A stretch of 64,000 bases of DNA from CAYJGJ01 sp964367585 (GCA_964367585.1 CAYIYH010000007.1:1-64000); one strand, 5' to 3'. Counted from the stretch's first letter, positions 34,347-44,571 are shown. Program-made: numbers and translations. The notes: generated from the letters alone by a model not told the origin.

Positions 34347-35218
34347 TCAATTCACTGAGTTCATATTTGAAGAAAGAGTTTGGTGAAAAGACGATTAAAC
34401 TTGCGATCGACGGTGGATTTACATGTCCCAACAGAGATGGGAGCAAAGGGAATGGTGGTTGCGCTTTTTGCTCCGCCGACGGGTCGGGTGACTTTGCATC
34501 AGATATTGACACTCAAATTGAACTACTCAAAGGGAAGTGGAAAAATGCAAAATACCTAGCATACTTTCAGAATCACACTAACACATACGCACCGCTAGAA
34601 GTACTACGAGACAAATATTATAGCATGCTTCAAAATCCGCTAATCTCCGGAATTGTCATAGGAACTCGCCCCGATTGCATAGACAAGAGTATTGCAGAGC
34701 TCCTTTCGGAAATACAGTCTTCACATTTTATATGGGTAGAATTAGGACTACAGTCTATACATGCAAAAACGCAAAAAGAAATGAACTTATGCTATGATAC
34801 CGAAGACTATGCAAATGCGACTCGCATACTAACGGAATATAACATCAAGTTTGCAACGCATGTAATACTGGGACTTCCCGGAGAAACAGTAGACGATATG
34901 AAGGAAACGGTTCAATTTGTTTGCGAGCAAGGAAGCTGGGGAATCAAGCTTCACATGTTGAATGTAGTGCGAGGATCGGGGCTAGAAAAAACTCACAGTA
35001 AGTACAACTCATTTAGCGATATCCAAAGCTATGTTGAATTAGTATGTGATTTACTGGAGACGATTCCGCCCGAAATCGTTATACATAGGCTGACAGCCGA
35101 TGCACCCAGAAAAACCCTAATAACTCCACCATGGAGTTTCAATAAAAGGACGATACTAAATAGCATCTACCATGAAATGAAACGCAGAAATAGCGTACAA
35201 GGGTGCAAAGACATGTGA
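34334..35218 (+). CDS. TIGR01212 family radical SAM protein (YtqA-like)
   Basis: This 294-residue radical SAM protein's cluster motif is CPNRDGSKGNGGCAFC (C31, C43, C46), which has the long 12-residue first gap specific to this family. Further matches are YFQNHTNTYAP, IGTRPDC, VELGLQSIH, THVILGLPGET and KLHMLNVVRGS. Its substrate is not established, and a role in tRNA or nucleotide modification has been suggested for relatives. It is transcribed divergently from tadA. The ribosome site AAAGGAATGAAAC is weakly placed, and a small upstream ORF overlaps the start. Confidence 0.9.
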   Translation: MEDIINSLSSYLKKEFGEKTIKLAIDGGFTCPNRDGSKGNGGCAFCSADGSGDFASDIDTQIELLKGKWKNAKYLAYFQNHTNTYAPLEVLRDKYYSMLQNPLISGIVIGTRPDCIDKSIAELLSEIQSSHFIWVELGLQSIHAKTQKEMNLCYDTEDYANATRILTEYNIKFATHVILGLPGETVDDMKETVQFVCEQGSWGIKLHMLNVVRGSGLEKTHSKYNSFSDIQSYVELVCDLLETIPPEIVIHRLTADAPRKTLITPPWSFNKRTILNSIYHEMKRRNSVQGCKDM

Positions 35219-35239
35219 ACATGTTACAGATACTTTTTT

Positions 35240-37192
35240 TTACCTACTCTTTTCTTCTCTATATTTTTCTGCGATAAATGTGCAGTACTCTTTAAGTGGC
35301 AATGGTTTTGAAAAGACATAGCCTTGAATATATTCCTCTGAACATTCCGCTAAAAAGTCCAACAATTCTTGATCTTCGACTCCCTCCATTATTATCGAAA
35401 CATTAGCCTTCTTCACTGTCAATACGAGTGCTTTGAAGAAATCTCTACGCTCTTGATTTAAATTTGAATCCTTTACGATCACCCTGTCAAATTTAATCAC
35501 ATCTACCGGTACATTGAAAAACATTCCAAGATTAGCATACTCGACACCGAAGTCGTCTAATTCAAAAACAAAACCCTTTTCGATAAACTCATTCATAGTA
35601 CGTACTATTTGCTCAAGGTCATTGGCGAAAGTACGCTCTGTAATTTCTATTCTTATCATCGATGGGTCTAAATCATATTCATCGAGCACCGCCAGTATTT
35701 CATCGAGTGATTGTTTCTGAGATAACCAAATGAAAGGAACGTTGATCGAAACAGAATTTGTTTTGATTTTGTCTCCAAATTTATCAATCATATCCCTATA
35801 ATCAGCACAAACTAATCTAATGAGTATTGACGTTATTTTGAGTATCAATCCAGTTTCTTCGGCAATCGGAATAAATTCGCCAGGCGAAATATACGAATCC
35901 CCACTGTCTTTGAATCTAATCAAAGCCTCAGCGTAAGGAAAATTTTTCTCTTTTATTGAATATATCGGTTGATAGTGAACTTCGAAACCGTCATCTAATA
36001 TTGCATGGTTAAGTTTTTCAATTATATAATGCCTTCTTTTCATGCTATTACAAATAGACACGTCATTAATATAATAAGAATTTCCCTGATCTTTTTTTAT
36101 TATTTTAATAGAATAATCCATTACCGATATTAATTCTCGATTTGACTCTCCAAATTCAGGATAATCAACCCGTGCAATGACAAGATCAAGAGTTGTAATT
36201 GTCTCGTTAGTAATATAAGGCTTGGAGAGCTCTTGATAAAGAAAATCAACATTATCCAATACTTCCTTATTATTCCCCGGAAGAATCAACGCAAACTCAT
36301 CGCCAGAATATCTATATAGATACTTTGCAGAGTAACATTCTCTGAGTCTAAGAGCAAACTGTTCGAGTATTGCATCTCCGACCGCTAAGCCATTTCTTTC
36401 ATTGACCCCTTTGAAGTTTTTTATGCTGAATACGAACATGTGGAATGGACTTTTCGATTTACACATTTTGGTTATCTGTGTCGTCAAAAATTGTCGATTA
36501 TTTAGCTCTGTAAGTGGATCTCTTGTTTTCGAGATATTTTGAACATAAAAGTGAAGTATTAATATTCCACACAGACTTGCTAATCCCGATAGTTGTATAG
36601 ATGGCACAATTAATTGTGCGCAAAATACGCAAGTTGAAACAAATAAGTTTAATGCTACTATAAGCAATGCACCTCTTTGAGGTGTTTTGAGATGTTTTAT
36701 TATATAAAATATCGTTAGAAGTATATATAATATTGCAATCACATACGTTATTCTAAAATATTCCCCTCTTATATATCCTTCTGTAGGAGATATAGTGAAG
36801 ACGAGACGATGCATAAAATTAGTTATTATGAAAATCAAATATATTACGTATGGAAGCCACGCCCACACATATTGCTTTAAAAAGTTAAATTTATAGTTTT
36901 TGTATTGGGTTAAAGTAATAGAATAAACAAGCATCATAGGTGCAGCAATAGAGGCAGTAAAAAAGTACAAGTACTTAAAAATATCTGTTATTATCAAAGG
37001 AACGTGTTGATAATAATCCGTAGACAAAAGGGAAACGATCGTTATTATTATTGAGCAAAATGTAGTGATGTACATCCATTTAAGCGCACTATATCTAGTA
37101 GACCCCTTGTTACTATCTAACAAAAAACTACCCATAGATATACATATGATAAAAAAGGACGCATATTCCGCAGCTAAATTATAAAAAGGCAT
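35240..37192 (-). CDS. Membrane GGDEF-EAL cyclic-di-GMP protein
   Basis: The 650-residue protein starts with seven or eight membrane helices (about residues 5-225), like the HisKA_7TM sensor module. A GGDEF domain follows (about 232-385) with active site YRYSGDEFALIL, where the first Gly is Ser, a variant often still active. The EAL domain (about 400-640) keeps EALIRF, INVPF, IEITER, LDDFGVEYANL, VIKFDR, MEGVEDQE and QGYVFSKPLP. Phosphodiesterase activity is likely, and net direction is uncertain. It is convergent with the radical SAM gene and lies 47 bases after gap on the same strand. Confidence 0.9.
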   Translation of the reverse strand: MPFYNLAAEYASFFIICISMGSFLLDSNKGSTRYSALKWMYITTFCSIIITIVSLLSTDYYQHVPLIITDIFKYLYFFTASIAAPMMLVYSITLTQYKNYKFNFLKQYVWAWLPYVIYLIFIITNFMHRLVFTISPTEGYIRGEYFRITYVIAILYILLTIFYIIKHLKTPQRGALLIVALNLFVSTCVFCAQLIVPSIQLSGLASLCGILILHFYVQNISKTRDPLTELNNRQFLTTQITKMCKSKSPFHMFVFSIKNFKGVNERNGLAVGDAILEQFALRLRECYSAKYLYRYSGDEFALILPGNNKEVLDNVDFLYQELSKPYITNETITTLDLVIARVDYPEFGESNRELISVMDYSIKIIKKDQGNSYYINDVSICNSMKRRHYIIEKLNHAILDDGFEVHYQPIYSIKEKNFPYAEALIRFKDSGDSYISPGEFIPIAEETGLILKITSILIRLVCADYRDMIDKFGDKIKTNSVSINVPFIWLSQKQSLDEILAVLDEYDLDPSMIRIEITERTFANDLEQIVRTMNEFIEKGFVFELDDFGVEYANLGMFFNVPVDVIKFDRVIVKDSNLNQERRDFFKALVLTVKKANVSIIMEGVEDQELLDFLAECSEEYIQGYVFSKPLPLKEYCTFIAEKYREEKSR

Positions 37193-37224
37193 AACTCGTC
37201 TCCCTTATTTCTTACAATAAAAGA

Positions 37225-38244
37225 CTATTTTAATGATCCCATATACGCAAGTGTTCTTACCATTTGCGATACGTAACTTAACTCATTATCATACCAAGAA
37301 ACTACTCTTACTTGATACATATTATCTCCGCATTTCAATATATCGGTTTGTGTTGCATCAAACAGTGAGCCGTACGTAATACCAATAATATCGCTGCTAA
37401 CGATTTCATCTTCTATGTATCCATAAGAATCATCTGCGGCATTTTTCATAACTTCATTTATGCTATCAACTGTAATACTATTAGTTTCATCTATAACCGT
37501 TGCATCTAATATAGTCAGTGATCCTGTAGCAACTGGGATTCTTTGTGCTGCTCCATTTAATTTACCAGACAATTCTGGAATTACAAGCCCAATCGCCTTA
37601 GCAGCTCCTGTACTATTAGGAACTACGTTGATTGCACCAGCTCTAGCAGATCTCAAATCGCCTTTTTTTCCTGGAGTGTCTACTAATACTTGACTGCTTG
37701 TATAAGCGTGAATAGTAGTCATGAATCCAGATGTGATTTCTTTGTAATTATTAAGAGTTTTTGCCATCGGTGCTAGGCAGTTTGTAGTACAAGATGCAGC
37801 AGATACTACAGTATCCTCTTTTGTCAATATTTCATGGTTCGTTCCAAACACAACTGTTGGAAGATCTTTTCCCGCAGGAGCTGAAATAAGAACTTTTTTT
37901 GCACCGGCTTTTAGGTGTGCACTTGCTTTTTCTTTAGAAACAAAAAAACCCGTAGACTCTGCTACGATATCTATTCCCAGTTCACCCCATGGGAGCTCGG
38001 AAGGATCAGGTTTAGCGAAGACTTTTACTTCTTTGCCGTCTACTATAAGAGCGTTTTCTGTATACGAAACCTCATGCCCGTCAAAACGTCCTTGTACACT
38101 ATCATATTTAAGCAAATGCGCAAGCATTTTAGTATCTGTCAAATCGTTTATTGCGACGATGTCGAAACTGTTATCTCCCCACATTTTTCTAAAAAGTAAT
38201 CTTCCAATTCTTCCAAAACCATTAATTGCTACTTTTGTTGCCAT
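37225..38244 (-). CDS. gap: Glyceraldehyde-3-phosphate dehydrogenase, type I
   Basis: It oxidises glyceraldehyde 3-phosphate to 1,3-bisphosphoglycerate with NAD in glycolysis. The 339-residue protein has INGFGRIGRL at the start, the catalytic Cys152 in SAASCTTNCLAP, MTTIHAYTSSQ (His), and WYDNELSYV near the end. AAAGGGA serves as ribosome site. It has its own promoter (38277-38306). pgk and tpi are not next to it. Confidence 0.96.
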   Translation of the reverse strand: MATKVAINGFGRIGRLLFRKMWGDNSFDIVAINDLTDTKMLAHLLKYDSVQGRFDGHEVSYTENALIVDGKEVKVFAKPDPSELPWGELGIDIVAESTGFFVSKEKASAHLKAGAKKVLISAPAGKDLPTVVFGTNHEILTKEDTVVSAASCTTNCLAPMAKTLNNYKEITSGFMTTIHAYTSSQVLVDTPGKKGDLRSARAGAINVVPNSTGAAKAIGLVIPELSGKLNGAAQRIPVATGSLTILDATVIDETNSITVDSINEVMKNAADDSYGYIEDEIVSSDIIGITYGSLFDATQTDILKCGDNMYQVRVVSWYDNELSYVSQMVRTLAYMGSLK

Positions 38245-38276
38245 TTTTTGTTCCCTTTCTATTTATACAACATTTA

Positions 38277-38306
38277 ATTTTATTGTGTTAATACTAACTC
38301 CGTCAA
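38277..38306 (-). promoter_or_regulatory. Sigma-A promoter of gap
   Basis: Minus strand TTGACG (38301-38306), 18-base spacer, TAAAAT (38277-38282), about 35 bases before the start codon. Confidence 0.7.
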
Positions 38307-38385
38307 TTTTAGATCGTATTTCTTTAGCAAAGTTATTTTTATACAATATGATGTCAGTGTCTAGTGATAATATTATTTTAATTTA

Positions 38386-39930
38386 TTATTCGTCTGTAGC
38401 AGACACTTCTTTAATTTTATTTACTACTTCGACTTCCTCTTCTGTGCTACCGATTATTATTGAGGCATAGTCATTTAGAGTATAGCAAAAACCTACGTCT
38501 GGAGTTCCGATTATTGATGATGTTTCTATTTCCCACCCAGTCATTTCATCGAGTTGCATTTTGATAAGTTCTGTGATTTCTTCTTGTGAAAAATTTGTTT
38601 CAACATATTCATCTACCGCCGCAAGAATGCTCGAGTAATTGGTTAATATGGTCGTACTTTTTGTCGCCTTATCAATCAACGCTGTTAGCACATGCTGTTG
38701 GTTGTTGTTTCGCTGAATATCTCCAGATTCAAAAGGCTTTCTCGCCCTCGAAAAGGCAAGCACCTGGTCGCCATCCAACTGATTCATTCCCTCATAATAA
38801 GTATACACATCGGCATTTAATCCGACTCCCTCGAATGTGTAGCCTGAATACACTTCTAACCCACCTATCGCATCTATTAGTTCTATCATAGTGCTGAAGT
38901 TGACCTTTACGTAATAATTAATATCTACGCCTAGGAAACTTTCTATTGTACGGACGGTGGAATTAATCCCGTAGTTGCCGACATGCGTAAGCTTATCCGG
39001 ATGAGAAAGACCATCTTCTGTAACACCGACGAGATCTATGTAATAATCTCGAGGAATCGATGTGATTAGTATTTTCTTACTTACTGGGTTGACAGTAAGC
39101 AGCATGTTCACATCGCTTCTGGATAAATAATCTATGCTTCCCGTCGTATCCATTCCGCTTATTAATATATTGAATGGATCCTCTACAACATCAACATTTT
39201 TCGTTATGTCTTCCATTTCGATCTCGATTTCAATAGTCTCAAGAATCTTAACTTTTTCGGACAACAGCGGATACTCTTCACTAATTAATTTATAATTAGA
39301 GTCGGAGATAAGCGCTATTTTTCCGTAGTCTGATTCTTGTTGCGTGCCATAGGTATCTGTTGACTCCATTAATAGCTCGGCAATTTTTGAAACCGTGTCG
39401 ATGTACTCAAATGTAACCACGTATTCATTTTTGATAGTCGACTTAGCATTTAAGGTTGCCTCGTCTTGAACATCGTGCACCATTACTTCCATTTCGTAAA
39501 TGTCATCGATTACTTCAAATTCATACGTATTGGCAGATACAACATAGAATTCAGCATATTCCCCGCCCAGGTTAGATATACGTTCCAAAAATCCTATGGT
39601 ATTCACTATTTGTACACCCACATAAATATATCCAACACATAGAATAAAGGAAAGAAGCAGGCTAATCAACCTTCTATTGTTATTGAATTGCCTTATTGCA
39701 AGTGGTAAAGAGATTAAAATCGTTACTACAGATACGGCGATTATTCCTACAATCACGTATTCGCTTGGGATAATATCAAAGAATATCACCGCCACCACGA
39801 ACAAGATTGTAATAAATAGATAGAGTTTTAGCCACTTTCGTGTAAAAATCACGAACTTCTCTTTTTTTTCTTGCTTTATTCGCTGTTGTCTTCTTTTAGG
39901 TTCGCTTTCCTCTAAAACATATCTTGCCAT
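38386..39930 (-). CDS. LytR-CpsA-Psr (LCP) family wall glycopolymer ligase
   Basis: LCP enzymes attach teichoic-acid-like or capsular polymers to peptidoglycan. This 514-residue protein has a basic N-terminus, three membrane helices (about residues 33-118) and an extracellular accessory region (about 120-230). The LCP domain shows FNILISGMDT, RSDVNMLLTVNP, SIPRDYYIDL and VNFSTMIELIDAIGGLEV, then LAFSRARK with catalytic arginines, and GDIQRNNNQQHVL. Three-helix topology is typical of the larger clostridial form. It lies 10 bases downstream of kal, so the two genes form one transcript. Confidence 0.92.
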   Translation of the reverse strand: MARYVLEESEPKRRQQRIKQEKKEKFVIFTRKWLKLYLFITILFVVAVIFFDIIPSEYVIVGIIAVSVVTILISLPLAIRQFNNNRRLISLLLSFILCVGYIYVGVQIVNTIGFLERISNLGGEYAEFYVVSANTYEFEVIDDIYEMEVMVHDVQDEATLNAKSTIKNEYVVTFEYIDTVSKIAELLMESTDTYGTQQESDYGKIALISDSNYKLISEEYPLLSEKVKILETIEIEIEMEDITKNVDVVEDPFNILISGMDTTGSIDYLSRSDVNMLLTVNPVSKKILITSIPRDYYIDLVGVTEDGLSHPDKLTHVGNYGINSTVRTIESFLGVDINYYVKVNFSTMIELIDAIGGLEVYSGYTFEGVGLNADVYTYYEGMNQLDGDQVLAFSRARKPFESGDIQRNNNQQHVLTALIDKATKSTTILTNYSSILAAVDEYVETNFSQEEITELIKMQLDEMTGWEIETSSIIGTPDVGFCYTLNDYASIIIGSTEEEVEVVNKIKEVSATDE

Positions 39931-39940
39931 TCCGTATCGC

Positions 39941-40330
39941 CTATTTACGTTTAGCTTCTTTCGGAGTTACACATGTTCCACTAGCTCTGCATACGACGAT
40001 AGGCTCTTCTAAAAAGTCCGCTGCAGATGCGCTAATATCTTTTCTTGCTGCTACTACTTTTCTTGCTTCAAAAGAGACTTTTCTAGACGTGTTTCCCACA
40101 GAAACAATTTCACCGTATGCCTCGATGTAATCGCCAGCATAAATAGGCTCAAGGAATTCAATATTGTCATATGCACAGAACAATCCTTCGTCCCCGTCAT
40201 ATTTTATAAGCAACTCTGTTGCCACATCGCCAAACAGGTGCAACATATGTGCTCCATCCACTAGTTCACCACCATAGTGTGCATCCTTAGCCGACATTCT
40301 CAATCTGATAGTTGAAGTTACTTTTTCCAT
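39941..40330 (-). CDS. kal: 3-aminobutyryl-CoA ammonia-lyase (Kal-like hotdog protein)
   Basis: In lysine fermentation Kal deaminates L-3-aminobutyryl-CoA to crotonyl-CoA. This 129-residue single hotdog domain carries the blocks I associate with Kal: RMSAKDAHYGGELVDGAHML, LFGDVATELLI, GDEGLFCAYDNIEF and EPIVVCRASGT. The other lysine-fermentation genes (kamA, kamDE, kdd, kce) are not near. It is instead co-transcribed with the LCP gene. A general acyl-CoA thioesterase-like role cannot be excluded. A perfect AGGAGG site precedes the ATG. Confidence 0.75.
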   Translation of the reverse strand: MEKVTSTIRLRMSAKDAHYGGELVDGAHMLHLFGDVATELLIKYDGDEGLFCAYDNIEFLEPIYAGDYIEAYGEIVSVGNTSRKVSFEARKVVAARKDISASAADFLEEPIVVCRASGTCVTPKEAKRK

Positions 40331-40472
40331 ATTATCCTCCTAATTACTGTTATTATTATATTTTTCCTGCAAGAAATTTTCTCACACTTCAATATTTTAT
40401 CATTTTGAAGGCGTTTTTTCAACCCCTTATTTTTCTATGTGATGTCGGAGGCAAATATCTCCATAAACAACA

Positions 40473-40511
40473 AAAATCAAGATTTATGAAAAATTCATAA
40501 ATCTTGATTTT
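40473..40511. terminator. Strong terminator between the lipoprotein gene and kal
   Basis: AAAATCAAGATTTATGAA pairs perfectly with its 18-base complement over a three-base loop, with T-runs on both strands. It lies 32 bases after the lipoprotein stop. Confidence 0.85.
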
Positions 40512-40542
40512 ATATTGAATAAATATACTAGATTAGTTAAAG

Positions 40543-41163
40543 TTATTCCTCGTCCTCGTACACTATAGAACTTATCGCTTCACTCACTGAACCGCTAATT
40601 TCAATATCCTCTGCTAGTATAGTCACAAGATAGTCCTCTTCTTCACCTCCGAGTAAAAATAGATTTGCCTCTTGTATTTCATTAACATCAAAATGCTTAT
40701 CACCAATAATTCTACTTTCAGAATCAGAAGCCCACATTAAGGGTAGATCCACAATAGGATTAGTAAACGTCATTTTATCCTTATCATATGAAAATTCTGT
40801 TGTGTCACCTGAGGGATTTACCTCTCCTCCGAACACATTTACATCAAAATATGCAACGGAAAGATTCATTTTCCAAATAATTTCACTGTTAGGATCATCT
40901 TTATTTGTTTGAATTCGATGCCAGAAGTCTTCCGCCGCTAATCCTGACACCGTTACGGTCATGATATCGTTTTTAATATCGATTGCTAGGTTCGTTTCCG
41001 TAGATGTCGGAGTAGTATCTTCTTCTACAGCACTATCATCTTGCATCTCTTCCATTTGTTGCTCCGAACCATCGGATGGAATATCAGATTCCCCACCACC
41101 CCCACATGCTACCAAGGACAACATCATTAACATCATTAACAATACGCTTATCAATTTTTTCAT
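40543..41163 (-). CDS. Lipoprotein, unknown function
   Basis: This 206-residue protein has a lipoprotein signal peptide with lipobox LVAC (C20) followed by GGGG. A Glu/Ser/Thr-rich linker (about 25-55) leads to a beta-rich domain (IMTVTVSGLAAEDFW, IIWKMNLSVAYFDV, YLVTILAEDIEISG). I do not recognise a family. The ATG at 41163 follows GGAGGAAGATAAT. The in-frame GTG at 41178 overlaps that site. It is just downstream of the large surface protein gene and may share its transcript. Confidence 0.75.
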   Translation of the reverse strand: MKKLISVLLMMLMMLSLVACGGGGESDIPSDGSEQQMEEMQDDSAVEEDTTPTSTETNLAIDIKNDIMTVTVSGLAAEDFWHRIQTNKDDPNSEIIWKMNLSVAYFDVNVFGGEVNPSGDTTEFSYDKDKMTFTNPIVDLPLMWASDSESRIIGDKHFDVNEIQEANLFLLGGEEEDYLVTILAEDIEISGSVSEAISSIVYEDEE

Positions 41164-41208
41164 ATTATCTTCCTCCACACTATTATTTAAGACGAGTTTA
41201 TCGCTCCG

Positions 41209-44200
41209 CTATTTTTTGCGTGACGTAGTTAGTTTTTTTCTATATACAACCATGGAGCCCATTCCTGCTATAGCAAGGAGCATGACCGAAACAGGCATCA
41301 ATAGATTCGAATCATCACCTGTACTAGGTCCGCCCGCTGTCTCTGCACTTAGATTATATAAAACAAACGGCGACAAGCCATTGGCAGTGAAACGCAGACC
41401 GTTAGGCAACATTTCAGGTGTTATAGTTTCGTAAGTATTGTCTGACATAAGGTGCAGCAATTTTACATTGCTGTTTTGGTTAATCGCTGGAGAAGCAACT
41501 AACTTGCTGTATGGAATAAATATTTCCACTTGACCTTGCGGTAAAACTTCTTCGTTGCCTACCATCAAGCTTAGTTCTAAAAATACTCTTTGAGTACCCG
41601 CCTTGGGGTCAGTAAGCCCACTGTCGAGTGCCGCTTTATCTGTACTTGATACCGCAGATGCCATCGAAATACGCATCGTTTCGTTTGCAGGTGCGGGGAT
41701 AGGATTACCGCTTTTGTCCGTAAATGTTACGCCGTCTCCCAACGCTATAATTGGTTCTGATGAATTTGTGTTGTCATCTATGCTTTGCTGTGGTGGCAAA
41801 ACTGCGCTTACTCTGTCTATTACCGTTAGTTTTCCGTTCAAAGCAGCAATATTATAGTTACTGTCGGCAGGTACGCCTGTCACAGTTATGGCATAATCTC
41901 CTGGAACATCTTTATCCGCTGTCGTACTAGCAGTAGGTGCAGTTGAAAATACTGTCGCGCTTTCATCTTTTACAAAACCGCTGTATGCGAGTGCATTTGT
42001 TAATTCAGCACTAGTGGGAACTGTTTCCCCCTCATATATAGACAAGTTTGGTGCTGTAATGGTAAGCGGTGCCCTATTCACCGTCAAGGTATAGCTGTCG
42101 CTCGCCTCATTGTAGTCGGCGGTTTCAACTGCCGTGGCAGTTATTACCGTGCTACCTGATTTTAAAATAGTAATCGCTCCTGTGTTTTCATCAACAGTCG
42201 CTACGGCAGGTACACTACTTACGTATTTCACTGTGCTTCCTGTAACTGCTCCACTTGCCGCTAAAGTATAGTCATATGCACCATAAGTTAGAGTCTTAGT
42301 ATCGCTTGCAAAGCCAAAACTCGCTTGGTCGGTTTTGGGTGAAATTGTGACAGTTATAGTTACTGCAATCATCGTGTAGTTTTGTGTTTGCACATTTGCA
42401 ATAAGATCTATTGTCTCGTTTACATTACCAGCTGTTAGATTATTTGCAAGTGTATATTTCGCATTTTTTGCTATTGTATCGCCCGAAACTGTCGCAATTA
42501 AATCTCCACCGTTTGCAGCGTCAGGTTTACTAACATTAATTGCGGTAATTGTTCCCGCATCTGCGGGGATTACATCAGAAAGGTCAACCACTTGTTCATC
42601 CGTATTGCTATAAGTTACAGAATCTGTCTTTGTAGGAACAGGATTTGGAGGCGATTTCTGAGTTATGCTAAACGTCTTAGTTGCAATACCGCTATAATTA
42701 TTTATACCGCTAATCGACACCCTCGCTGTGTCTGTTCCTGCATTAATATTATTTGTCACTGACACGGTGTAGTCAACATCTTCCTCAAGCGTTGTACCGC
42801 TGTCACTAACAGTGAATGTCGGTGTTATAGCACCGCCTGTGAAAGTGTAGTTTGTCGGATTTATTGTAAGCATATTATTTGTTAAGGCTTTTCCCGAAAC
42901 GGTTAGTATATAAGTTATAGAAGTTGCGGAGTGTGTAGCCGTAGCCGCCGCTGTTGCCGTAACTGTGGTTGTGCCTGTGCCTGTTATTGTAACTGTGCCA
43001 TCTGCAGCTATTGTCGCAACATCGTTATTCGCAGGAACAGAATAGGTTATTTCACCGCCATTTCCTGTGCTGTTTGTCGCTGTAGGTGCAGTAAACGCTG
43101 TGCCAAACGTTGCATTTTTTGTACCGCCATTTGCTGTGTTGTCGCTCCATGTTAGGTTTTGTGAGGGAAGCGGTGGTTGAGCGCTGTAAACAACAGGATA
43201 CTTTGTACCTGTGGCAGAATAGGCATCGCCTGACACTGCACCGTTTGAGACAACCTCTAACTTATAATCTGTTCCCGAAGCAGTAAGTCCTGCGGAGGCA
43301 TGTGTGCTGCCGCCATAATAAGTCGCTTTGCCATTCATTAATTCCCCGCCGAATAGATTACCGCCGTGAAAAATCAAAGACGAGCCTGCGGGTAGGGCGG
43401 GTAAAAAGCTGAACTGTGGATTATTTGAACCGTCATATCCATCATCCGATATAGTGTACTGTGTAGTGGAGGTAGTTTGTGTTACCGTAAGGTTTATAGG
43501 CTGTGTATGCGTTGCCACTACAGCACCCTCGCTATCGGTCACGGTTATTTTTACATTTTCATATTTAGCCGAGCTTGGGTTGTGATCGTAATAGTGAACC
43601 GCTGGTATTTCAAATATGTTCTTTCCGCCAACCTCGTTTGTAAACATGGTACCGCGACTTGACATAGAAGGAAGAGTTTGCTCATTAGTTCCGTAAACGT
43701 CAATTTCGAAATTGTACATGTCTGCCACACTTATAGCCTCGGAAAACTCTGCCGTGTATAGTACTTCGTTGCTTTCTACTTTTAGCGAGGCGGAGTTTAT
43801 TGTTAACGCATCTGCCGGTGGGGTTACACCGCCGCTTGTTATCGGGTATGTGGTAATAGTTTGTGTGTAGCCGGTTGTAGCATCGCCTGAAACATTAAAT
43901 ACATCTAAACGCACGTTACTATCAAACGTTCCCGTAAAGCTCACATTGTTTAAACTCTGCATATCAGACTCAAACTTGCCGTTTACAACCACACCGCCTG
44001 TATTGCCAGCGCTTCCGTCATATGGCTCACCTGTTTTTTGAAAAGAAACAAGCTTTCCGTTAAATTCCTCACCAACGGTGAATTCCCATATTTTTTCGCC
44101 ATATTCCATTCTACCGGTATCTCTGATTCCTATGCTTTTAACTTCGGTTTTCGGGTCAAACACAACAGTAACAGTGGTGTCGATGGTCATTACATTACTT

Positions 44201-44571
44201 TGTGGTTCGCCTATATCATAAGTAGAGTTTCCATTTGTATCTTCAGCAACAAAACCTTTGATATCGATATATGTTCCTGCTTCATAGAAAAAACCATATT
44301 CCTCTCCACCATCCGCTAATTCAGTCACATCTAACCATCTATCATGATAAATTGTATCACCATTATACTTATATTCTTGAACGGACAGCATATCGTCTCC
44401 TCCAGAGACACCACCACTCCAATACATGCCGATTTCTACCTCGCCTTCGGTAGCTATAATCTCAAATTCATTTATATTGGGCAAAGTGCCCGATGCCGCA
44501 AATACCGACATCGGCACAAGGGCTACTACCATGCACAGTGCAAGCAGTATCGATAATAATTTCTTTTTCAT
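41209..44571 (-). CDS. Large wall-anchored surface protein with Ig-like repeats
   Basis: 1120 residues. A signal peptide (1-25, ending SVFAAS) is followed by several beta-rich extracellular modules. These include a Big_2-like Ig domain (VATIAADGTVTITGTGTTTV), a second copy (VATVDENTGAITILKSGSTV), a module with INPTNYTFTGGAITPTF, and an MBG-like module (PLTITAPNLSIYEGETVP). Near the end PSTGDDSN, a hydrophobic stretch and YRKKLTTSRKK form a sortase signal of the (S/N)PxTG-D kind. The function is probably adhesion or surface coating. It is transcribed away from the two-component system. Confidence 0.85.
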   Translation of the reverse strand: MKKKLLSILLALCMVVALVPMSVFAASGTLPNINEFEIIATEGEVEIGMYWSGGVSGGDDMLSVQEYKYNGDTIYHDRWLDVTELADGGEEYGFFYEAGTYIDIKGFVAEDTNGNSTYDIGEPQSNVMTIDTTVTVVFDPKTEVKSIGIRDTGRMEYGEKIWEFTVGEEFNGKLVSFQKTGEPYDGSAGNTGGVVVNGKFESDMQSLNNVSFTGTFDSNVRLDVFNVSGDATTGYTQTITTYPITSGGVTPPADALTINSASLKVESNEVLYTAEFSEAISVADMYNFEIDVYGTNEQTLPSMSSRGTMFTNEVGGKNIFEIPAVHYYDHNPSSAKYENVKITVTDSEGAVVATHTQPINLTVTQTTSTTQYTISDDGYDGSNNPQFSFLPALPAGSSLIFHGGNLFGGELMNGKATYYGGSTHASAGLTASGTDYKLEVVSNGAVSGDAYSATGTKYPVVYSAQPPLPSQNLTWSDNTANGGTKNATFGTAFTAPTATNSTGNGGEITYSVPANNDVATIAADGTVTITGTGTTTVTATAAATATHSATSITYILTVSGKALTNNMLTINPTNYTFTGGAITPTFTVSDSGTTLEEDVDYTVSVTNNINAGTDTARVSISGINNYSGIATKTFSITQKSPPNPVPTKTDSVTYSNTDEQVVDLSDVIPADAGTITAINVSKPDAANGGDLIATVSGDTIAKNAKYTLANNLTAGNVNETIDLIANVQTQNYTMIAVTITVTISPKTDQASFGFASDTKTLTYGAYDYTLAASGAVTGSTVKYVSSVPAVATVDENTGAITILKSGSTVITATAVETADYNEASDSYTLTVNRAPLTITAPNLSIYEGETVPTSAELTNALAYSGFVKDESATVFSTAPTASTTADKDVPGDYAITVTGVPADSNYNIAALNGKLTVIDRVSAVLPPQQSIDDNTNSSEPIIALGDGVTFTDKSGNPIPAPANETMRISMASAVSSTDKAALDSGLTDPKAGTQRVFLELSLMVGNEEVLPQGQVEIFIPYSKLVASPAINQNSNVKLLHLMSDNTYETITPEMLPNGLRFTANGLSPFVLYNLSAETAGGPSTGDDSNLLMPVSVMLLAIAGMGSMVVYRKKLTTSRKK

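Noticed and set aside
42931..43155. Cysteine-rich 74-residue plus-strand ORF
   Set aside because: It is an artefact of Ala/Thr/Val-rich coding on the other strand of the surface protein gene, with no ribosome site.
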